Shown here piece by piece: positions 36,433 through 45,909 of a stretch of DNA of 64,000 nucleotides. The notes beneath the pieces are model-generated. The model was not told the origin of the DNA. It was given only the letters and a program-made list of their open reading frames with translations, and did no database searches. The DNA lies in NCBI GenBank assembly GCA_902800005.1, contig CADCCP010000010.1, positions 1 to 64,000 of the forward strand. The letters run 5' to 3'. The position numbers and the translations under genes are program-made. Numbering within the stretch: the stretch's first letter is position 1; the number at the start of each line of letters is the position of its first letter. Origin of the DNA: an uncultured Ruminococcus sp. GTDB taxonomy: Bacteria; Bacillota; Clostridia; Oscillospirales; Acutalibacteraceae.

Positions 36433-37113
36433 TCAGATAAACATTAATATCAACAGGTCATACAGCATATGCAGAAAGACGGGTACAAGTATATTTTTTG
36501 TTTTGATAAAAAGCCAACTGAATATACAGCTCAATATGATTATCCCCACAAATGCAAAACTTTGAAAGTTGCGGAAAAATACTCCGTCATATATCCAAAT
36601 GGGGAAGTGTATGCATAAAAACATGACCGCATTGATACCCGCTGCAAGCCACTGTTTCCATTCCTTGTCGGCATTTTTGAGAGTGCTGTTCAGCAAAAAA
36701 CCACGAAATACCATTTCTTCCGTGATACCGACAAATGCCACTATCATCACCGATGACAAACCGAAAGTATCGTTTATGAAAATGCCCCCGTTTGTTTTGA
36801 ATGCCGACACACCTACATACACTATACAAAGCACGAATACAGGCAGTATCTGCAAAAGTTTTACTTTTGCCGTGAACATCTCTTTCAAGCCTATGTACAT
36901 ATCACTTTCAAATTTCTTTATAAGGAATATTGCGGGTAACGTCCAGACAAGATTTTTAATTATACCTGAACGGATAAATTCCATGACAGCATTATTGTTG
37001 TTTGTGAGGGCTAAAAGCTGACTTTTAATGAGCAGTTCAAACACCGCCCATGCACTGTAAAATAAAATACAGTAAATTACAATCGTTATCATCAATTTTT
37101 TATTCTTGACCAT
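36433..37113 (-). CDS. CPBP-family intramembrane metalloprotease
   Basis: 226 residues, mostly hydrophobic helices. The CPBP/Abi motifs are FVGITEEMVFRGFLL (EExxxR) and the later MFLCIHFPIWI and PVFLHMLYDLL with the conserved His residues. Such proteases process membrane proteins or bacteriocin-related peptides; the substrate is unknown. It follows the gene at 37118 by four bases, so both are in one operon. Confidence 0.92.
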   Translation of the reverse strand: MVKNKKLMITIVIYCILFYSAWAVFELLIKSQLLALTNNNNAVMEFIRSGIIKNLVWTLPAIFLIKKFESDMYIGLKEMFTAKVKLLQILPVFVLCIVYVGVSAFKTNGGIFINDTFGLSSVMIVAFVGITEEMVFRGFLLNSTLKNADKEWKQWLAAGINAVMFLCIHFPIWIYDGVFFRNFQSFAFVGIIILSCIFSWLFIKTKNILVPVFLHMLYDLLILMFI

Positions 37114-37117
37114 GCCG

Positions 37118-38236
37118 TCACCTCAAAAGATAATCGTCCCTAACATTGAAAAGCATATCGGTTAAAATCAAATCTTCCTGTTTACTGCCGTCATTAAGGG
37201 CATTATTCACTGCATTGAAACTTGCACTTGAATACAGCAAGTTTTCAAATACACGCTGAGTATTTTTAAGAGTGTTTCCGTCCAGCAATCTCGCAACACC
37301 ATTCATTATCGGATAATATGTCGCCAACTGCGATTTATAAAAAGTCCGTGTACTTCCCCTGAAATTGAACTGCACTTTTTCGGAAAATCTCACATCTTCT
37401 ATGGCGAACTCCGCACATATTTCGGGAACGAAATTGTAAATATCCTGTGCAAGCGACTTATCCCCCAGAAATTCATTAAGCACCTGCAAATACAGATCTT
37501 CCTTGCCGTCATTCATGACTTTTTCATAAAGTATAAGCGACTTTTCCACAGCGTCATATATATCTGCATTTGTATAGGGATAGTCTTTTAAAGTTTCTTT
37601 ATCCTGTTTCAAAATGAAAAGCTGCTTATGAGAAGCAAATTTTTTATTCTTCCATTGTTTAGCCATATCTTCAACTATTTCACTCAAACTGTCTATCTTG
37701 TTATTATTGATACGGCACTCACCCGTTACAAAACCGTCACCGCTGTTGGCAGCATATATCTTTATATAGCAAATATCATGATTTCCAAGCCGTTTTGAAA
37801 ACTCGTCTTTCAGAACATTCCAATATATCTCAACGTCATCAACAGGCACTTCCTTACCCATAGCAACGATATTTCCAATATATAACTTCCACCTGTGCAA
37901 GCCGTTGAAATCGCTGTCAAACTCCCTTGCATTTACGTCATTTATCATAGCCTGTACGGTTTCCATTATGCCGAACATGAAATCGCCTTGTGCCATGCCT
38001 ACAGCGGTCTTTTTATCCTGACCGAGTGCAGATGATATTTCAAATATCTCGTTTTTCCATTCGGGTGAATAAATATGATAACCGACAGTTGCCATCTGTT
38101 CTTTAAGCTGATAAATTTCGGGTTTCACGGCAACATTCAACTTGGATAAAACTACCCTGTCACCGCTTACAAAGCTGCCAAGCTCTTTATAGCATTTTTT
38201 CAGACTATCAATTATATAATTATTATCAAAATTCAA
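37118..38236 (-). CDS. Conserved hypothetical protein, soluble
   Basis: 372 residues, no signal peptide or transmembrane segment. Mixed alpha/beta composition, with segments such as LHRWKLYIGNIVAMGKEV, CYIKIYAANSGDGFV and VQFNFRGSTRTFYKSQLATY. I do not recognise a family. The TTG at 38236 is chosen: AAAGGAAG is six bases upstream and the promoter (TTGCAA, 17 bp, TATAAT at 38267-38295) lies just before. Longer open reading to 38347 would run through the pflA terminator. It is co-transcribed with the CPBP protease. Confidence 0.72.
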   Translation of the reverse strand: MNFDNNYIIDSLKKCYKELGSFVSGDRVVLSKLNVAVKPEIYQLKEQMATVGYHIYSPEWKNEIFEISSALGQDKKTAVGMAQGDFMFGIMETVQAMINDVNAREFDSDFNGLHRWKLYIGNIVAMGKEVPVDDVEIYWNVLKDEFSKRLGNHDICYIKIYAANSGDGFVTGECRINNNKIDSLSEIVEDMAKQWKNKKFASHKQLFILKQDKETLKDYPYTNADIYDAVEKSLILYEKVMNDGKEDLYLQVLNEFLGDKSLAQDIYNFVPEICAEFAIEDVRFSEKVQFNFRGSTRTFYKSQLATYYPIMNGVARLLDGNTLKNTQRVFENLLYSSASFNAVNNALNDGSKQEDLILTDMLFNVRDDYLLR

Positions 38237-38266
38237 ATATATCTTCCTTTCCTGCAAGATATATTT

Positions 38267-38295
38267 ATTATATAACTCTTGCTGAAATTTTGCAA
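38267..38295 (-). promoter_or_regulatory. Sigma-A promoter of the 38236 gene and CPBP protease
   Basis: Minus-strand TTGCAA (38290-38295), 17 bp, TATAAT (38267-38272), directly downstream of the pflA terminator. Confidence 0.8.
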
Positions 38296-38300
38296 GACAG

Positions 38301-38331
38301 AAAAAAAGCCCTTTCAGAATTTTGAAAGGGC
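38301..38331 (-). terminator. Terminator of the pflB-pflA operon
   Basis: GCCCTTTCA pairs with TGAAAGGGC around a six-base loop; seven T follow on the minus strand. Confidence 0.9.
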
Positions 38332-38336
38332 AAATT

Positions 38337-39068
38337 TTATTTTCCATTTATAAAAATATCTTCGGCAGTTTTGATTTGTTCGGCAGTAGGTATCTTTGCA
38401 TTTTCGAGAGAATAAGGAATACCTAATTTATCCCATTTTGCCAAGCCGAATGTATGATAGGGGAGTATCTCGACTTTTTCAACGGTTTTTAAAGTTGAGA
38501 TAAAGTCGTGCATCTCTTTCAGGGAATCCTCATCATCTGTCAGATCAGGCACTAAAACGTGTCTTATCCACATTTTTTTATCGTTGTCCGAAAGCCATCT
38601 TGCGAAAGCAAGTATATTTTCATTTCCGAATCCCGTCAAAGACTTGTGTTTGTCGGAGTTCCACTCTTTCAGATCAAGTATTACCAGATCTGTGACATTC
38701 ATCAGCTTTTCAAAATCCTTACCTTCACGGAAAGGCTGTCCGGATGTATCCAATGCAGTATGGACACCGTCCTTTTTGGCAAGCGTGAAAAATTCCGTGA
38801 CAAACTCCTTTTGAAGTAAAGGCTCTCCGCCGCTCACAGTGATACCGCCGTTATTTCTCCAATAAGTTTTATAACGCTTTGCACGATCATATAAGTCTTC
38901 GGCAGTCCATTCTTCACCACCCGATAGATCCCACGTTTCAGGATTGTGACAGTATCTGCAACGCATTTTACAGCCCTGCATGAATACAACGAATCTCACG
39001 CCCGGACCATCTACAAGTCCGAAAGTTTCCAAAGAATTGACATGACCTGTTATAACTCCACTCTCCAC
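38337..39068 (-). CDS. pflA: Pyruvate formate-lyase activating enzyme (radical SAM)
   Basis: About 243 residues. The radical SAM cluster motif CKMRCRYCHNP (CxxxCxxC) and the glycine-rich GGITVSGGEPLLQ are clear; the sequence from ETFGLVDGPGVRFVVFMQG is typical of PflA. It installs the glycyl radical on PFL. The start lies in a TCCACTC heptanucleotide repeat: GTG at 39068 has GGAG eight bases upstream and is preferred over TTG at 39074. The first residues (VESGV) are therefore encoded by the repeat. It is 18 bp after pflB and shares its promoter. Confidence 0.93.
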   Translation of the reverse strand: MESGVITGHVNSLETFGLVDGPGVRFVVFMQGCKMRCRYCHNPETWDLSGGEEWTAEDLYDRAKRYKTYWRNNGGITVSGGEPLLQKEFVTEFFTLAKKDGVHTALDTSGQPFREGKDFEKLMNVTDLVILDLKEWNSDKHKSLTGFGNENILAFARWLSDNDKKMWIRHVLVPDLTDDEDSLKEMHDFISTLKTVEKVEILPYHTFGLAKWDKLGIPYSLENAKIPTAEQIKTAEDIFINGK

Positions 39069-39084
39069 TCTCAACTCTCCACTC
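39057..39084. repeat. Heptanucleotide repeat (TCCACTC class) between pflB and pflA
   Basis: TCCACTC, TCCACTC, TCAACTC, TCCACTC in register. On the minus strand it provides GTGGAG-type Shine-Dalgarno sequences, start codons and the first pflA codons. Confidence 0.92.
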
Positions 39085-39086
39085 TA

Positions 39087-41351
39087 TTACAAAGTTTTGT
39101 GGCAGGTACGGGCAATAACATCTAATTGCTGTTCCCTTGTCAGATCAATGAATTTTACTGCATAGCCCGATACTCTTATAGTAAAGTTTGCATATTCTTC
39201 TTTTTCGGGGTGTTCCATAGCGTCAATAAGTTTTTCTGTTCCGAATACGTTTACATTCAGGTGATGTGCACCTTGATCGAAGTAGCCGTCCATGACTTGC
39301 ACAAGATTATTTATTCTTTCCTGTTCATCATGTCCGAGAGCATCGGGGTGAATCGTCTGTGTATTGGAAATGCCGTCCAAAGCCCAGTGATAAGGCAGTT
39401 TTGCAACGGAGTTCAGCGAAGCCAGCAAGCCGTTTTTCTCTGCACCGTAACTCGGATTTGCTCCGGGAGCGAGAGGTGCACCTGCACGTCTGCCGTCAGG
39501 CATATTGGAAGTTGCCTTTCCGTAAACGACGTTTGAAGTGATAGTCAAAATAGATGTAGTCGCCTCTGAATTTCTGTAAGTATGACGTTTCTTTATCTTT
39601 TCAAGGAAAGTTTTGAGTACCCACAAGGCTATATCATCTGCACGGTCATCATCATTTCCGTAACGTGGGAAATCGCCTTTTGTGGAGAAATCTACAGTAA
39701 TACCTGCATCATCTCTGATAGCCTTTACAGTAGCGTATTTAATGGCACTGAGAGAATCCACGACATGAGAAAATCCTGCTATGCCCGTTGCAAAAGTTCT
39801 TCTCACGTCCGTATCTATCAAAGCCATTTCAGCGGCTTCATAGTAATATTTATCGTGCATATACTGAATGAGATTAAGAGTATTGACATACAAGCCTGCA
39901 AGCCAATCCATCATGATCTCATATTTTTCTATGACTTCATTGTAATCGAGAACTTCGGATTTTATCGGACTGTAAGCCGGTGCGACTTGTTCACGGTTTT
40001 TAGCGTCAACGCCGCCGTTTATTGCATACAAAAGACATTTAGCCAAATTAGCCCTTGCTCCGAAGAACTGCATTTCTTTACCCGTCTGAGTAGCGGATAC
40101 ACAGCAGCATATAGAATAATCATCGCCCCATACGGGTTTCATGACATCATCATTTTCATACTGCACAGAACTTGTATTTATTGATACCTTTGCAGCATAC
40201 TTCTTGAAGTTTTCGGGAAGTTTGGAAGAATACAGGACAGTTAAATTAGGTTCGGGGGAAGGTCCCATATTTTCAAGGGTATGCAAAAAACGGAAATCGT
40301 TTTTTGTCACCATTGAGCGACCGTCTACACCGATACCTGCAACTTCAAGAGTAGCCCACACGGGATCACCCGAAAAAAGTTCATTATATGAGGGGATCCT
40401 TGCAAACTTCACCATTCTGCACTTCATAACAAAATGGTCAATGAGTTCCTGAGCTTCTTTTTCTGTAATAACACCGTCCTGAAGGTCTCTCTCAATGTAT
40501 ATATCGAGGAAAGTGGAAACTCTGCCGACACTCATAGCTGCACCGTTCTGAGTTTTGATAGCGGCAAGATAACCGAAATACAGCCATTGAACAGCTTCTC
40601 TTGCATTTGTTGCAGGCTGTGAGATGTCATATCCGTATATTGCAGCCATTGCCTTCATGCCCTGCAAGGCTCTGATCTGCTTTGCAAGCTCTTCACGCAG
40701 ACGGATAACATCATCTGTCATAGTTCCGTCACCGCAGTTGGCAAGGTCTTGTTTTTTGAAGTTGATAAGATTGTCGATACCGTATAGGGCAACTCTCCTG
40801 TAATCACCGACAATTCTGCCACGACCGTAGGTATCGGGCAAGCCTGTAATGATCTTGTTGTGTCTTGCCTTTTTCATTTCGGGGGTGTAGGCATCAAATA
40901 CGCCCTGATTGTGAGTGGTGACGTATTCGGTGAATATCCTGTGCAGTTCGGGATCAGGTTCATAACCGTGAGAAGTACAGGCTTGTTCTGCCATTTTGAT
41001 ACCGCCGAACGGCATGAAAGCCCTTTTCAGAGGGAGGTCTGTCTGCAACCCGACTATCTTTTCAAGTTCGGGAGCATCTTCATAGATATAGCCTGCACCG
41101 TAGGAGGTCAGGCTTGAAACGACTTTCGTTTCCATATCAAGAATACCGCCCTCAGCTCTTTCTACTTTCTGATATACCTGTACCTTGTTCCAAAGTTTTT
41201 CCGTAGCCTTTGTGGGACCTTCAAGGAAAGTCTCATCACCGTCATATGCATGATAATTTTTCTGTATAAAATCTCTTACATTTATTTCCTGTTTCCACAT
41301 TCTGCCTTCAAAGCCATGCCATGCTTTATCGTTCTCCATTCTTCTGAACAT
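39087..41351 (-). CDS. pflB: Pyruvate formate-lyase (formate C-acetyltransferase)
   Basis: 754 residues, glycyl-radical enzyme converting pyruvate and CoA to acetyl-CoA and formate; central to mixed-acid fermentation. The active-site Cys pair is in [12 protein letters not shown], and the glycyl-radical loop is [12 protein letters not shown] with Gly near residue 729. The ATG at 41351 has GGAGGGG eight bases upstream. It is the first gene of the pflB-pflA operon. A promoter inside an inverted repeat and paired NrdR-like boxes lie upstream. Confidence 0.97.
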   Translation of the reverse strand: MFRRMENDKAWHGFEGRMWKQEINVRDFIQKNYHAYDGDETFLEGPTKATEKLWNKVQVYQKVERAEGGILDMETKVVSSLTSYGAGYIYEDAPELEKIVGLQTDLPLKRAFMPFGGIKMAEQACTSHGYEPDPELHRIFTEYVTTHNQGVFDAYTPEMKKARHNKIITGLPDTYGRGRIVGDYRRVALYGIDNLINFKKQDLANCGDGTMTDDVIRLREELAKQIRALQGMKAMAAIYGYDISQPATNAREAVQWLYFGYLAAIKTQNGAAMSVGRVSTFLDIYIERDLQDGVITEKEAQELIDHFVMKCRMVKFARIPSYNELFSGDPVWATLEVAGIGVDGRSMVTKNDFRFLHTLENMGPSPEPNLTVLYSSKLPENFKKYAAKVSINTSSVQYENDDVMKPVWGDDYSICCCVSATQTGKEMQFFGARANLAKCLLYAINGGVDAKNREQVAPAYSPIKSEVLDYNEVIEKYEIMMDWLAGLYVNTLNLIQYMHDKYYYEAAEMALIDTDVRRTFATGIAGFSHVVDSLSAIKYATVKAIRDDAGITVDFSTKGDFPRYGNDDDRADDIALWVLKTFLEKIKKRHTYRNSEATTSILTITSNVVYGKATSNMPDGRRAGAPLAPGANPSYGAEKNGLLASLNSVAKLPYHWALDGISNTQTIHPDALGHDEQERINNLVQVMDGYFDQGAHHLNVNVFGTEKLIDAMEHPEKEEYANFTIRVSGYAVKFIDLTREQQLDVIARTCHKTL

Positions 41352-41386
41352 ACGCAAAACCCCTCCTGAATAGAATCTCTGATTAA

Positions 41387-41415
41387 ATAATATAGCCGTT
41401 TCAGAGATTTGTCAA
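41387..41415 (-). promoter_or_regulatory. Sigma-A promoter of pflB
   Basis: Minus-strand TTGACA (41410-41415), 17 bp, TATTAT (41387-41392); start site expected near 41380, about 30 bp before the start codon. Confidence 0.85.
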
Positions 41416-41428
41416 CCTCTGAAACGGC
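41395..41428. promoter_or_regulatory. Probable operator: 12-10-12 perfect inverted repeat over the pflB promoter
   Basis: GCCGTTTCAGAG (41395-41406) and CTCTGAAACGGC (41417-41428) are perfectly complementary. The ten-base centre contains the -35 hexamer, so a bound dimer would block or reposition polymerase. The sequence is not a Rex or Fnr-type site by eye. Confidence 0.8.
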
Positions 41429-41514
41429 AGTCACAAAATAATCGCTTTTATATACAAAATATACTTGTTATTTCAAATTCAAATGGACAAATTCACAAGC
41501 AGATATGCCCCTTG

Positions 41515-41561
41515 ACACTATATCTTGTATTTGGATTTTACAAAGACACTATATATTGTAT
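41515..41561. promoter_or_regulatory. Tandem NrdR-box-like sites upstream of pflB
   Basis: ACACTATATCTTGTAT (41515-41530) and ACACTATATATTGTAT (41546-41561) match the published NrdR-box consensus acaCwAtATaTwGtgt at about 14 and 15 of 16 positions. Start-to-start distance is 31 bp, the usual spacing of NrdR pairs. They lie about 165 bp upstream of the pflB start codon, with no other gene between. Confidence 0.65.
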
Positions 41562-41595
41562 TACGAATGAGACATCGGAAAATTGCAAATAGCGC

Positions 41596-44235
41596 TTATT
41601 TCAATTTTTGAAAAACGGTAGTATACACCTTGTCGCCATCGGCTTCACCGCTGAAAGCGGAGGATGTCAGCCAGAAGCTGTACTGCCATATATCGAAGTC
41701 AAATGCAAAGGTCGTAGCTCCGGGAGCGGCATACCAGAACATATATTTTTTGATCCTGTTCATGTCCATATAAAGTCTGCCTTCATTGGTGTTGCCGTAC
41801 ACGCCTGCAACAAAGCCGTTGCGTTCTATCTCCTCGCAGAAAGAGACCAATATATCCGTGACAGTCTGCTTATTGACGGCATAGCCTCTTTGAGTCGCAT
41901 ATCTGATGGAGTCTTCTTCATAGTCGTAGAAAACGCCGTATCCTATATCTGCACGGTATTTGGAGATGATCTGACTGCATATTTGAGCTTCTTTTTTTGC
42001 CTGAGCGACATTTCCCGCATAGCAGAAATAATAGATGCCTATGCCGAGACCTGCTTTTTTAGCACCCTGAATGTGCCGTTCAAACATTTCGTCTTTTTGT
42101 GATATGTCATTTCCGAAGCCTGCACGGATTATAATGAAAGTGTAGCCCTGTTCTTTAAGTCTCTGATAATTGACATTCATGTTGAAGCAGGATACATCGA
42201 TGCCTTTTTCAAGAGCATAGTTTGTTCTGAAGCTGCCATAATTTCCGACGGAGTAAAAAAATGTAGATATTTGTTTGCCGTTAGGCAGGGAGGCGGTCAG
42301 CCAGACCTTGCCGGTACTTAGACCTTTTACGGTACATCTGCCGTCTTTATATGAAACGGCAGCTTTTGTTTTGTCGGAGACACTGACAGATACATACTGT
42401 GCATATCTTTTATCGGAGATATTTATGTCTACTGTGGCGGTCTCACCAACGTGCACGGTCGGGCATACAGACTTGAAGCTGATATTGACATTATTCGGGA
42501 TACCCGTTACATTGACGGTACAGATAGCAGTTTTGCCGTTTGCGGTTTTGGCAGTGATGACAGCCTTTCCGCCATTATGGGCGGTGACAGTGCCGTTTTG
42601 CTCGACTGTGGCAACGGAAGTATCGGAAGAATAAAAATAAACAGCCGTTTTACTGCCTGTATCGATGATAGGTTTCAGTACAGCCTTATTGTTTGAGAAG
42701 AGTGTCAGAGAGGTGGTATTCAGCTTGATTGAGGAGGTATCGACCGTCACCTTTACTTTTTCGGCATTGATCCTGTTGGACACAACAATATATGCTTCGC
42801 CTGCCTTCAAAGCCTTGATAACGCCGTTTGAGGTGACTGAAGCTACAGAGGTATTTAAACTTCTGAATTTGATGCTCGTATCATCACCTTTCTGTTTAAA
42901 AGAGATAGATGCTGTCTGACCGACATCCATAACGACAGAATCGGTATCAAGACGAAAAGGTTCGGTCATTTTGGGAGATACCTTGATGTAGTTTTCATAG
43001 ATGCGTCCGTTTTCCGTCACAACGATGAATTCGGTAGTACCCTCGTTTATGCCCCTGAAAGTGACGTTCCTTTTTGATACGGCAAAATGAGCATTGGTAT
43101 TGTTTTTCCAGATATTTCTGACATTTTCGGAAAATGTCACGGTCTTTGTTTTTTTGAGTTCAACGGTGTCTATCCTCTTGACGGTATCGATGATCTTGCC
43201 TGTGGCATGGATGGTGAATACCTCTTTTTTGATATAGTCTTTTTTCTTGTCCCTGACGACAACGGAAATGATATAGTGACGGGGTTCAAGGGGAGTGAAT
43301 TTGAAATTGCCGTTGTAGCTTTCGGGCTGTATGCATATCTCCTGACCGTAATCGTCCTGATAGAAATACTCATATGTATAGGGCAGGCTTCCTGCAGGTG
43401 AAAAGACTATCACCTGACCTGTCGGGGCAAAGAATTTTCTTTTGAGGACGGTTTCATCGGCAATGGTATAAGAGGTATATTTGCTGTTGCCTATCCTGAC
43501 GATGTCATTAGTAGAGGTTCTCATAATGCAGTCACGGACATTGACAGTGACTATTCTCGGAGTGCCGTCCCTTGTTATCAGACACATACGGGATGTGCCT
43601 GCACTTTTGGAACTGATGTTGATAAGGGTATTGCTTATTTTCTTGATGTCAAGGAGAGTGCTGTCAGTTCCTATGAAGTTGTAGGCATTTCCCGATACGG
43701 CGATCGCCTTTGATGTACCCGTATTCAGTGTGATGGTGTCGGGAACATTCAGTGCATTGTCAAAAAAGGTGGTCTCGCCATCGGTCACGACCACTGCAAA
43801 TATCTTTTCTTCCGTCAAATCGGAATCAATGTCACAGCGTGACACTTTTATAAAAAATTCACCTTTTTTGACAGCCTTGAAGATAAAGCTGTCACATTTT
43901 GTTTGAGGGAAAAAGATGCTGTCACTTTCGGAGTCTTTATAAAAAAACTTGTATTCAAATTTTGGGGACAGATCGGTTTTTTCAAATTTCAGGACAGTAC
44001 CGTTTTCGATGTAAAACACATCACCCTGTTCAGTCTGCTGAAGGTAGGGCTGTATTTCCTGTTCATCACGGAAAGCCGTGACGGAAACAATGTCGGCAAT
44101 TTCCTCCTGTGGTTCTTCCTGCACGACATCGGCAGATGACTCGTCAACAGCTCCTGCTTCGAGTGCCGTACAGGGTACGGCTGATATAAGCAGTACCGCC
44201 GACAGTATGAATGACCATATTTTTATTTTACGCAT
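41596..44235 (-). CDS. Secreted GH25 muramidase with Ig-like (Big_2) repeats
   Basis: 879 residues. The signal peptide ends in TALEAGA. The N-terminal 660 residues are beta-rich modules; several are Big_2-like with the pattern TSVASVTSNGVIKALKAGEAYIVV and TSVATVEQNGTVTAHNGGKAVITA. A GH25 lysozyme domain occupies about 670-879: GIDVSCFNMNVNYQRLKEQG, FIIIRAGFG, IGIYYFCYA, and the catalytic acidic pair in YGVFYDYEEDS. It would cleave peptidoglycan glycan strands during wall turnover. AAAGGA precedes the ATG at 44235. It follows the foldase lipoprotein gene on the same strand. Confidence 0.93.
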   Translation of the reverse strand: MRKIKIWSFILSAVLLISAVPCTALEAGAVDESSADVVQEEPQEEIADIVSVTAFRDEQEIQPYLQQTEQGDVFYIENGTVLKFEKTDLSPKFEYKFFYKDSESDSIFFPQTKCDSFIFKAVKKGEFFIKVSRCDIDSDLTEEKIFAVVVTDGETTFFDNALNVPDTITLNTGTSKAIAVSGNAYNFIGTDSTLLDIKKISNTLINISSKSAGTSRMCLITRDGTPRIVTVNVRDCIMRTSTNDIVRIGNSKYTSYTIADETVLKRKFFAPTGQVIVFSPAGSLPYTYEYFYQDDYGQEICIQPESYNGNFKFTPLEPRHYIISVVVRDKKKDYIKKEVFTIHATGKIIDTVKRIDTVELKKTKTVTFSENVRNIWKNNTNAHFAVSKRNVTFRGINEGTTEFIVVTENGRIYENYIKVSPKMTEPFRLDTDSVVMDVGQTASISFKQKGDDTSIKFRSLNTSVASVTSNGVIKALKAGEAYIVVSNRINAEKVKVTVDTSSIKLNTTSLTLFSNNKAVLKPIIDTGSKTAVYFYSSDTSVATVEQNGTVTAHNGGKAVITAKTANGKTAICTVNVTGIPNNVNISFKSVCPTVHVGETATVDINISDKRYAQYVSVSVSDKTKAAVSYKDGRCTVKGLSTGKVWLTASLPNGKQISTFFYSVGNYGSFRTNYALEKGIDVSCFNMNVNYQRLKEQGYTFIIIRAGFGNDISQKDEMFERHIQGAKKAGLGIGIYYFCYAGNVAQAKKEAQICSQIISKYRADIGYGVFYDYEEDSIRYATQRGYAVNKQTVTDILVSFCEEIERNGFVAGVYGNTNEGRLYMDMNRIKKYMFWYAAPGATTFAFDFDIWQYSFWLTSSAFSGEADGDKVYTTVFQKLK

Positions 44236-44266
44236 TTTACCATATCCTTTGCAAAAGCGGACACGG

Positions 44267-44290
44267 CTTTTTTTACCATGTCCGCTTTAA
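44267..44290 (-). terminator. Hairpin after the PrsA-like gene
   Basis: AAAGCGGACA and TGTCCGCTTT arms around a 14-17 base loop, immediately before the GH25 ribosome site. It begins just past the second stop codon at 44293-44295. Confidence 0.6.
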
Positions 44291-44292
44291 TA

Positions 44293-44361
44293 TTATTCTG
44301 CACTTGACTCAGCTTTGCTTTCGGGTTCTGAAGCAGGTGAAGATTCGATTTCAGTTGTTGG
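44293..44361 (-). other. In-frame tail beyond the PrsA-like stop codon
   Basis: After TAA 44364-44362 the same frame stays open for 22 codons (begins PTTEIESSP, ends KAESSAE) before TAA 44295-44293. The composition continues the E/S/P-rich tail of the protein, so the stop looks like a recent CAA-to-TAA or similar change. Confidence 0.65.
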
Positions 44362-45909
44362 TTACTGTTCTGCTTCTTCAACGGGATCTGGGATGGTATT
44401 TATATAATCATCGTCAAATTCGATATTGGTATTTTTTTCAAGCTCGGTATATTTTTCATTGTAGTCTGTTCTTCTGAGGACGGCATCAACAGATGAGTTC
44501 CATGCGGGCATACTTTCGCCTACATAGTACATGATGTGATAGCCGTAGTTTGTCTTGACGATGCCTGTATCTCCGGGTTGGCGGGCAGGATCAAACAGCC
44601 AGTCGTTGAACTCTGTGACCATCTTGCCCTGATAAACATCTTTATAAAGACCTCCGCTGGAAGCAGAGTTCGGATCGGAGTCGGCATTGTACTGAGTGGC
44701 AAGTTTGGCGAAGCTGTCTTCGGTAGCCTCTCCCTTTTTCCATTCTTCATAGACTTCATCAGCCTTTTTCTTTGCATTGGCATCAGAGCCGTATGTATCT
44801 GAAGTAAAGAGTATATGTCTGACATTTTTGTTGATATTCTCGTCACGGTAAGGGGTTTTGAGTACCATAACTACGTTATAGGAACTGCTTCCGTCAAATA
44901 CATAAGTGTCAAACACGTTCCTGCTGCTGTCAAAGAGCCATTTGCCGACATCGGTAGTTGCTTCATAGGCATAATTTGTGATAGTCGCAGCTTTTACCTG
45001 TGCTTCTATTGCAGTCTTGTATTCTTCATCGGTATGTGATTCTTCCGAGGAGATATTTGTCACATAGTCGTGGTTTTCATTAAGATACTTCGTAATGTAG
45101 TCTTTGAATTCCTGCTCGGTTTTTACCTTTGCAAGCTCGTTTGCAGCTTTCTTGGCAATTTCCTTTTGCTGTTCATCGACCGTCACAGATGAATCCGAAG
45201 AGTCAACTGTTCCGTAGCCGAACGTGAATTTCATGAAGTCAACATACTGATAGGATTCCTTATTTTCGTTGTAGGCATTTTCATACTGTTCTGTAGTGTA
45301 TGTAAAGCTGTTATAGAGCTTTGTATAATATTTTTGTGCAAGGGTAGTCTGTTCAAGGTTCTGACGGACATCGTTTTCCGTCAGACCTTCGCCGAATGTT
45401 GACGAGATATATTCGTCAACGGTTTGTCCGGCATTGTCGGCAGTAGCTCTGATGTTGTCTATATTGTTCTCGATAGTTTTTTTATCGTTGTCGTCAAGCG
45501 AAAGCCCGTCTTTTTTGGCAGCCTCACAGAGAGTAAGAAGCTGTTTGATATTTGACTTGGCACTGTTGATGAACTCGTCATACCAAGTGATCTTGTTATC
45601 CTCGTCATAGTATTGGACTTTGGAGCTTTTGGAGATGTCAAAGCCGTAGTAGCTGGCGTAAGAGCTGACAAAATCGTTGTAGGTGCTTTTGAAGATACGG
45701 TGTATCATAGGCAGGCTCACAGTGAAATTGTCCGATTTGGCGGCAATATTGTCACCGAACTTTCCAACGGCTTCTCCATTGACGGTCGAGGTCTGCGAGG
45801 AGTCGCTGCTTGTTTCTGTTTTCTTGAATATATCGTTGCAGCCTGTCAGGGATAATGCTGCTGTCGATGCAAGTACGGCTGCCAATATTTTGAGATATGT
45901 TTTTGTCAT
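44362..45909 (-). CDS. PrsA/SurA-like peptidyl-prolyl isomerase lipoprotein
   Basis: 515 residues. The lipoprotein signal MTKTYLKILAAVLASTAALS ends in LTGC. A SurA_N-like helical domain (about 50-330) with KNVRHILFTSD leading a parvulin domain (about 355-470: KLATQYNADSDPNSASSGG, FNDWLFDPARQPGDTGIVKTN, GYHIMYYVG). It would fold secreted proteins outside the membrane. GGGGAA precedes the ATG. The annotated stop is followed by 22 more in-frame codons, so the ancestral protein was probably longer. Confidence 0.9.
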   Translation of the reverse strand: MTKTYLKILAAVLASTAALSLTGCNDIFKKTETSSDSSQTSTVNGEAVGKFGDNIAAKSDNFTVSLPMIHRIFKSTYNDFVSSYASYYGFDISKSSKVQYYDEDNKITWYDEFINSAKSNIKQLLTLCEAAKKDGLSLDDNDKKTIENNIDNIRATADNAGQTVDEYISSTFGEGLTENDVRQNLEQTTLAQKYYTKLYNSFTYTTEQYENAYNENKESYQYVDFMKFTFGYGTVDSSDSSVTVDEQQKEIAKKAANELAKVKTEQEFKDYITKYLNENHDYVTNISSEESHTDEEYKTAIEAQVKAATITNYAYEATTDVGKWLFDSSRNVFDTYVFDGSSSYNVVMVLKTPYRDENINKNVRHILFTSDTYGSDANAKKKADEVYEEWKKGEATEDSFAKLATQYNADSDPNSASSGGLYKDVYQGKMVTEFNDWLFDPARQPGDTGIVKTNYGYHIMYYVGESMPAWNSSVDAVLRRTDYNEKYTELEKNTNIEFDDDYINTIPDPVEEAEQ

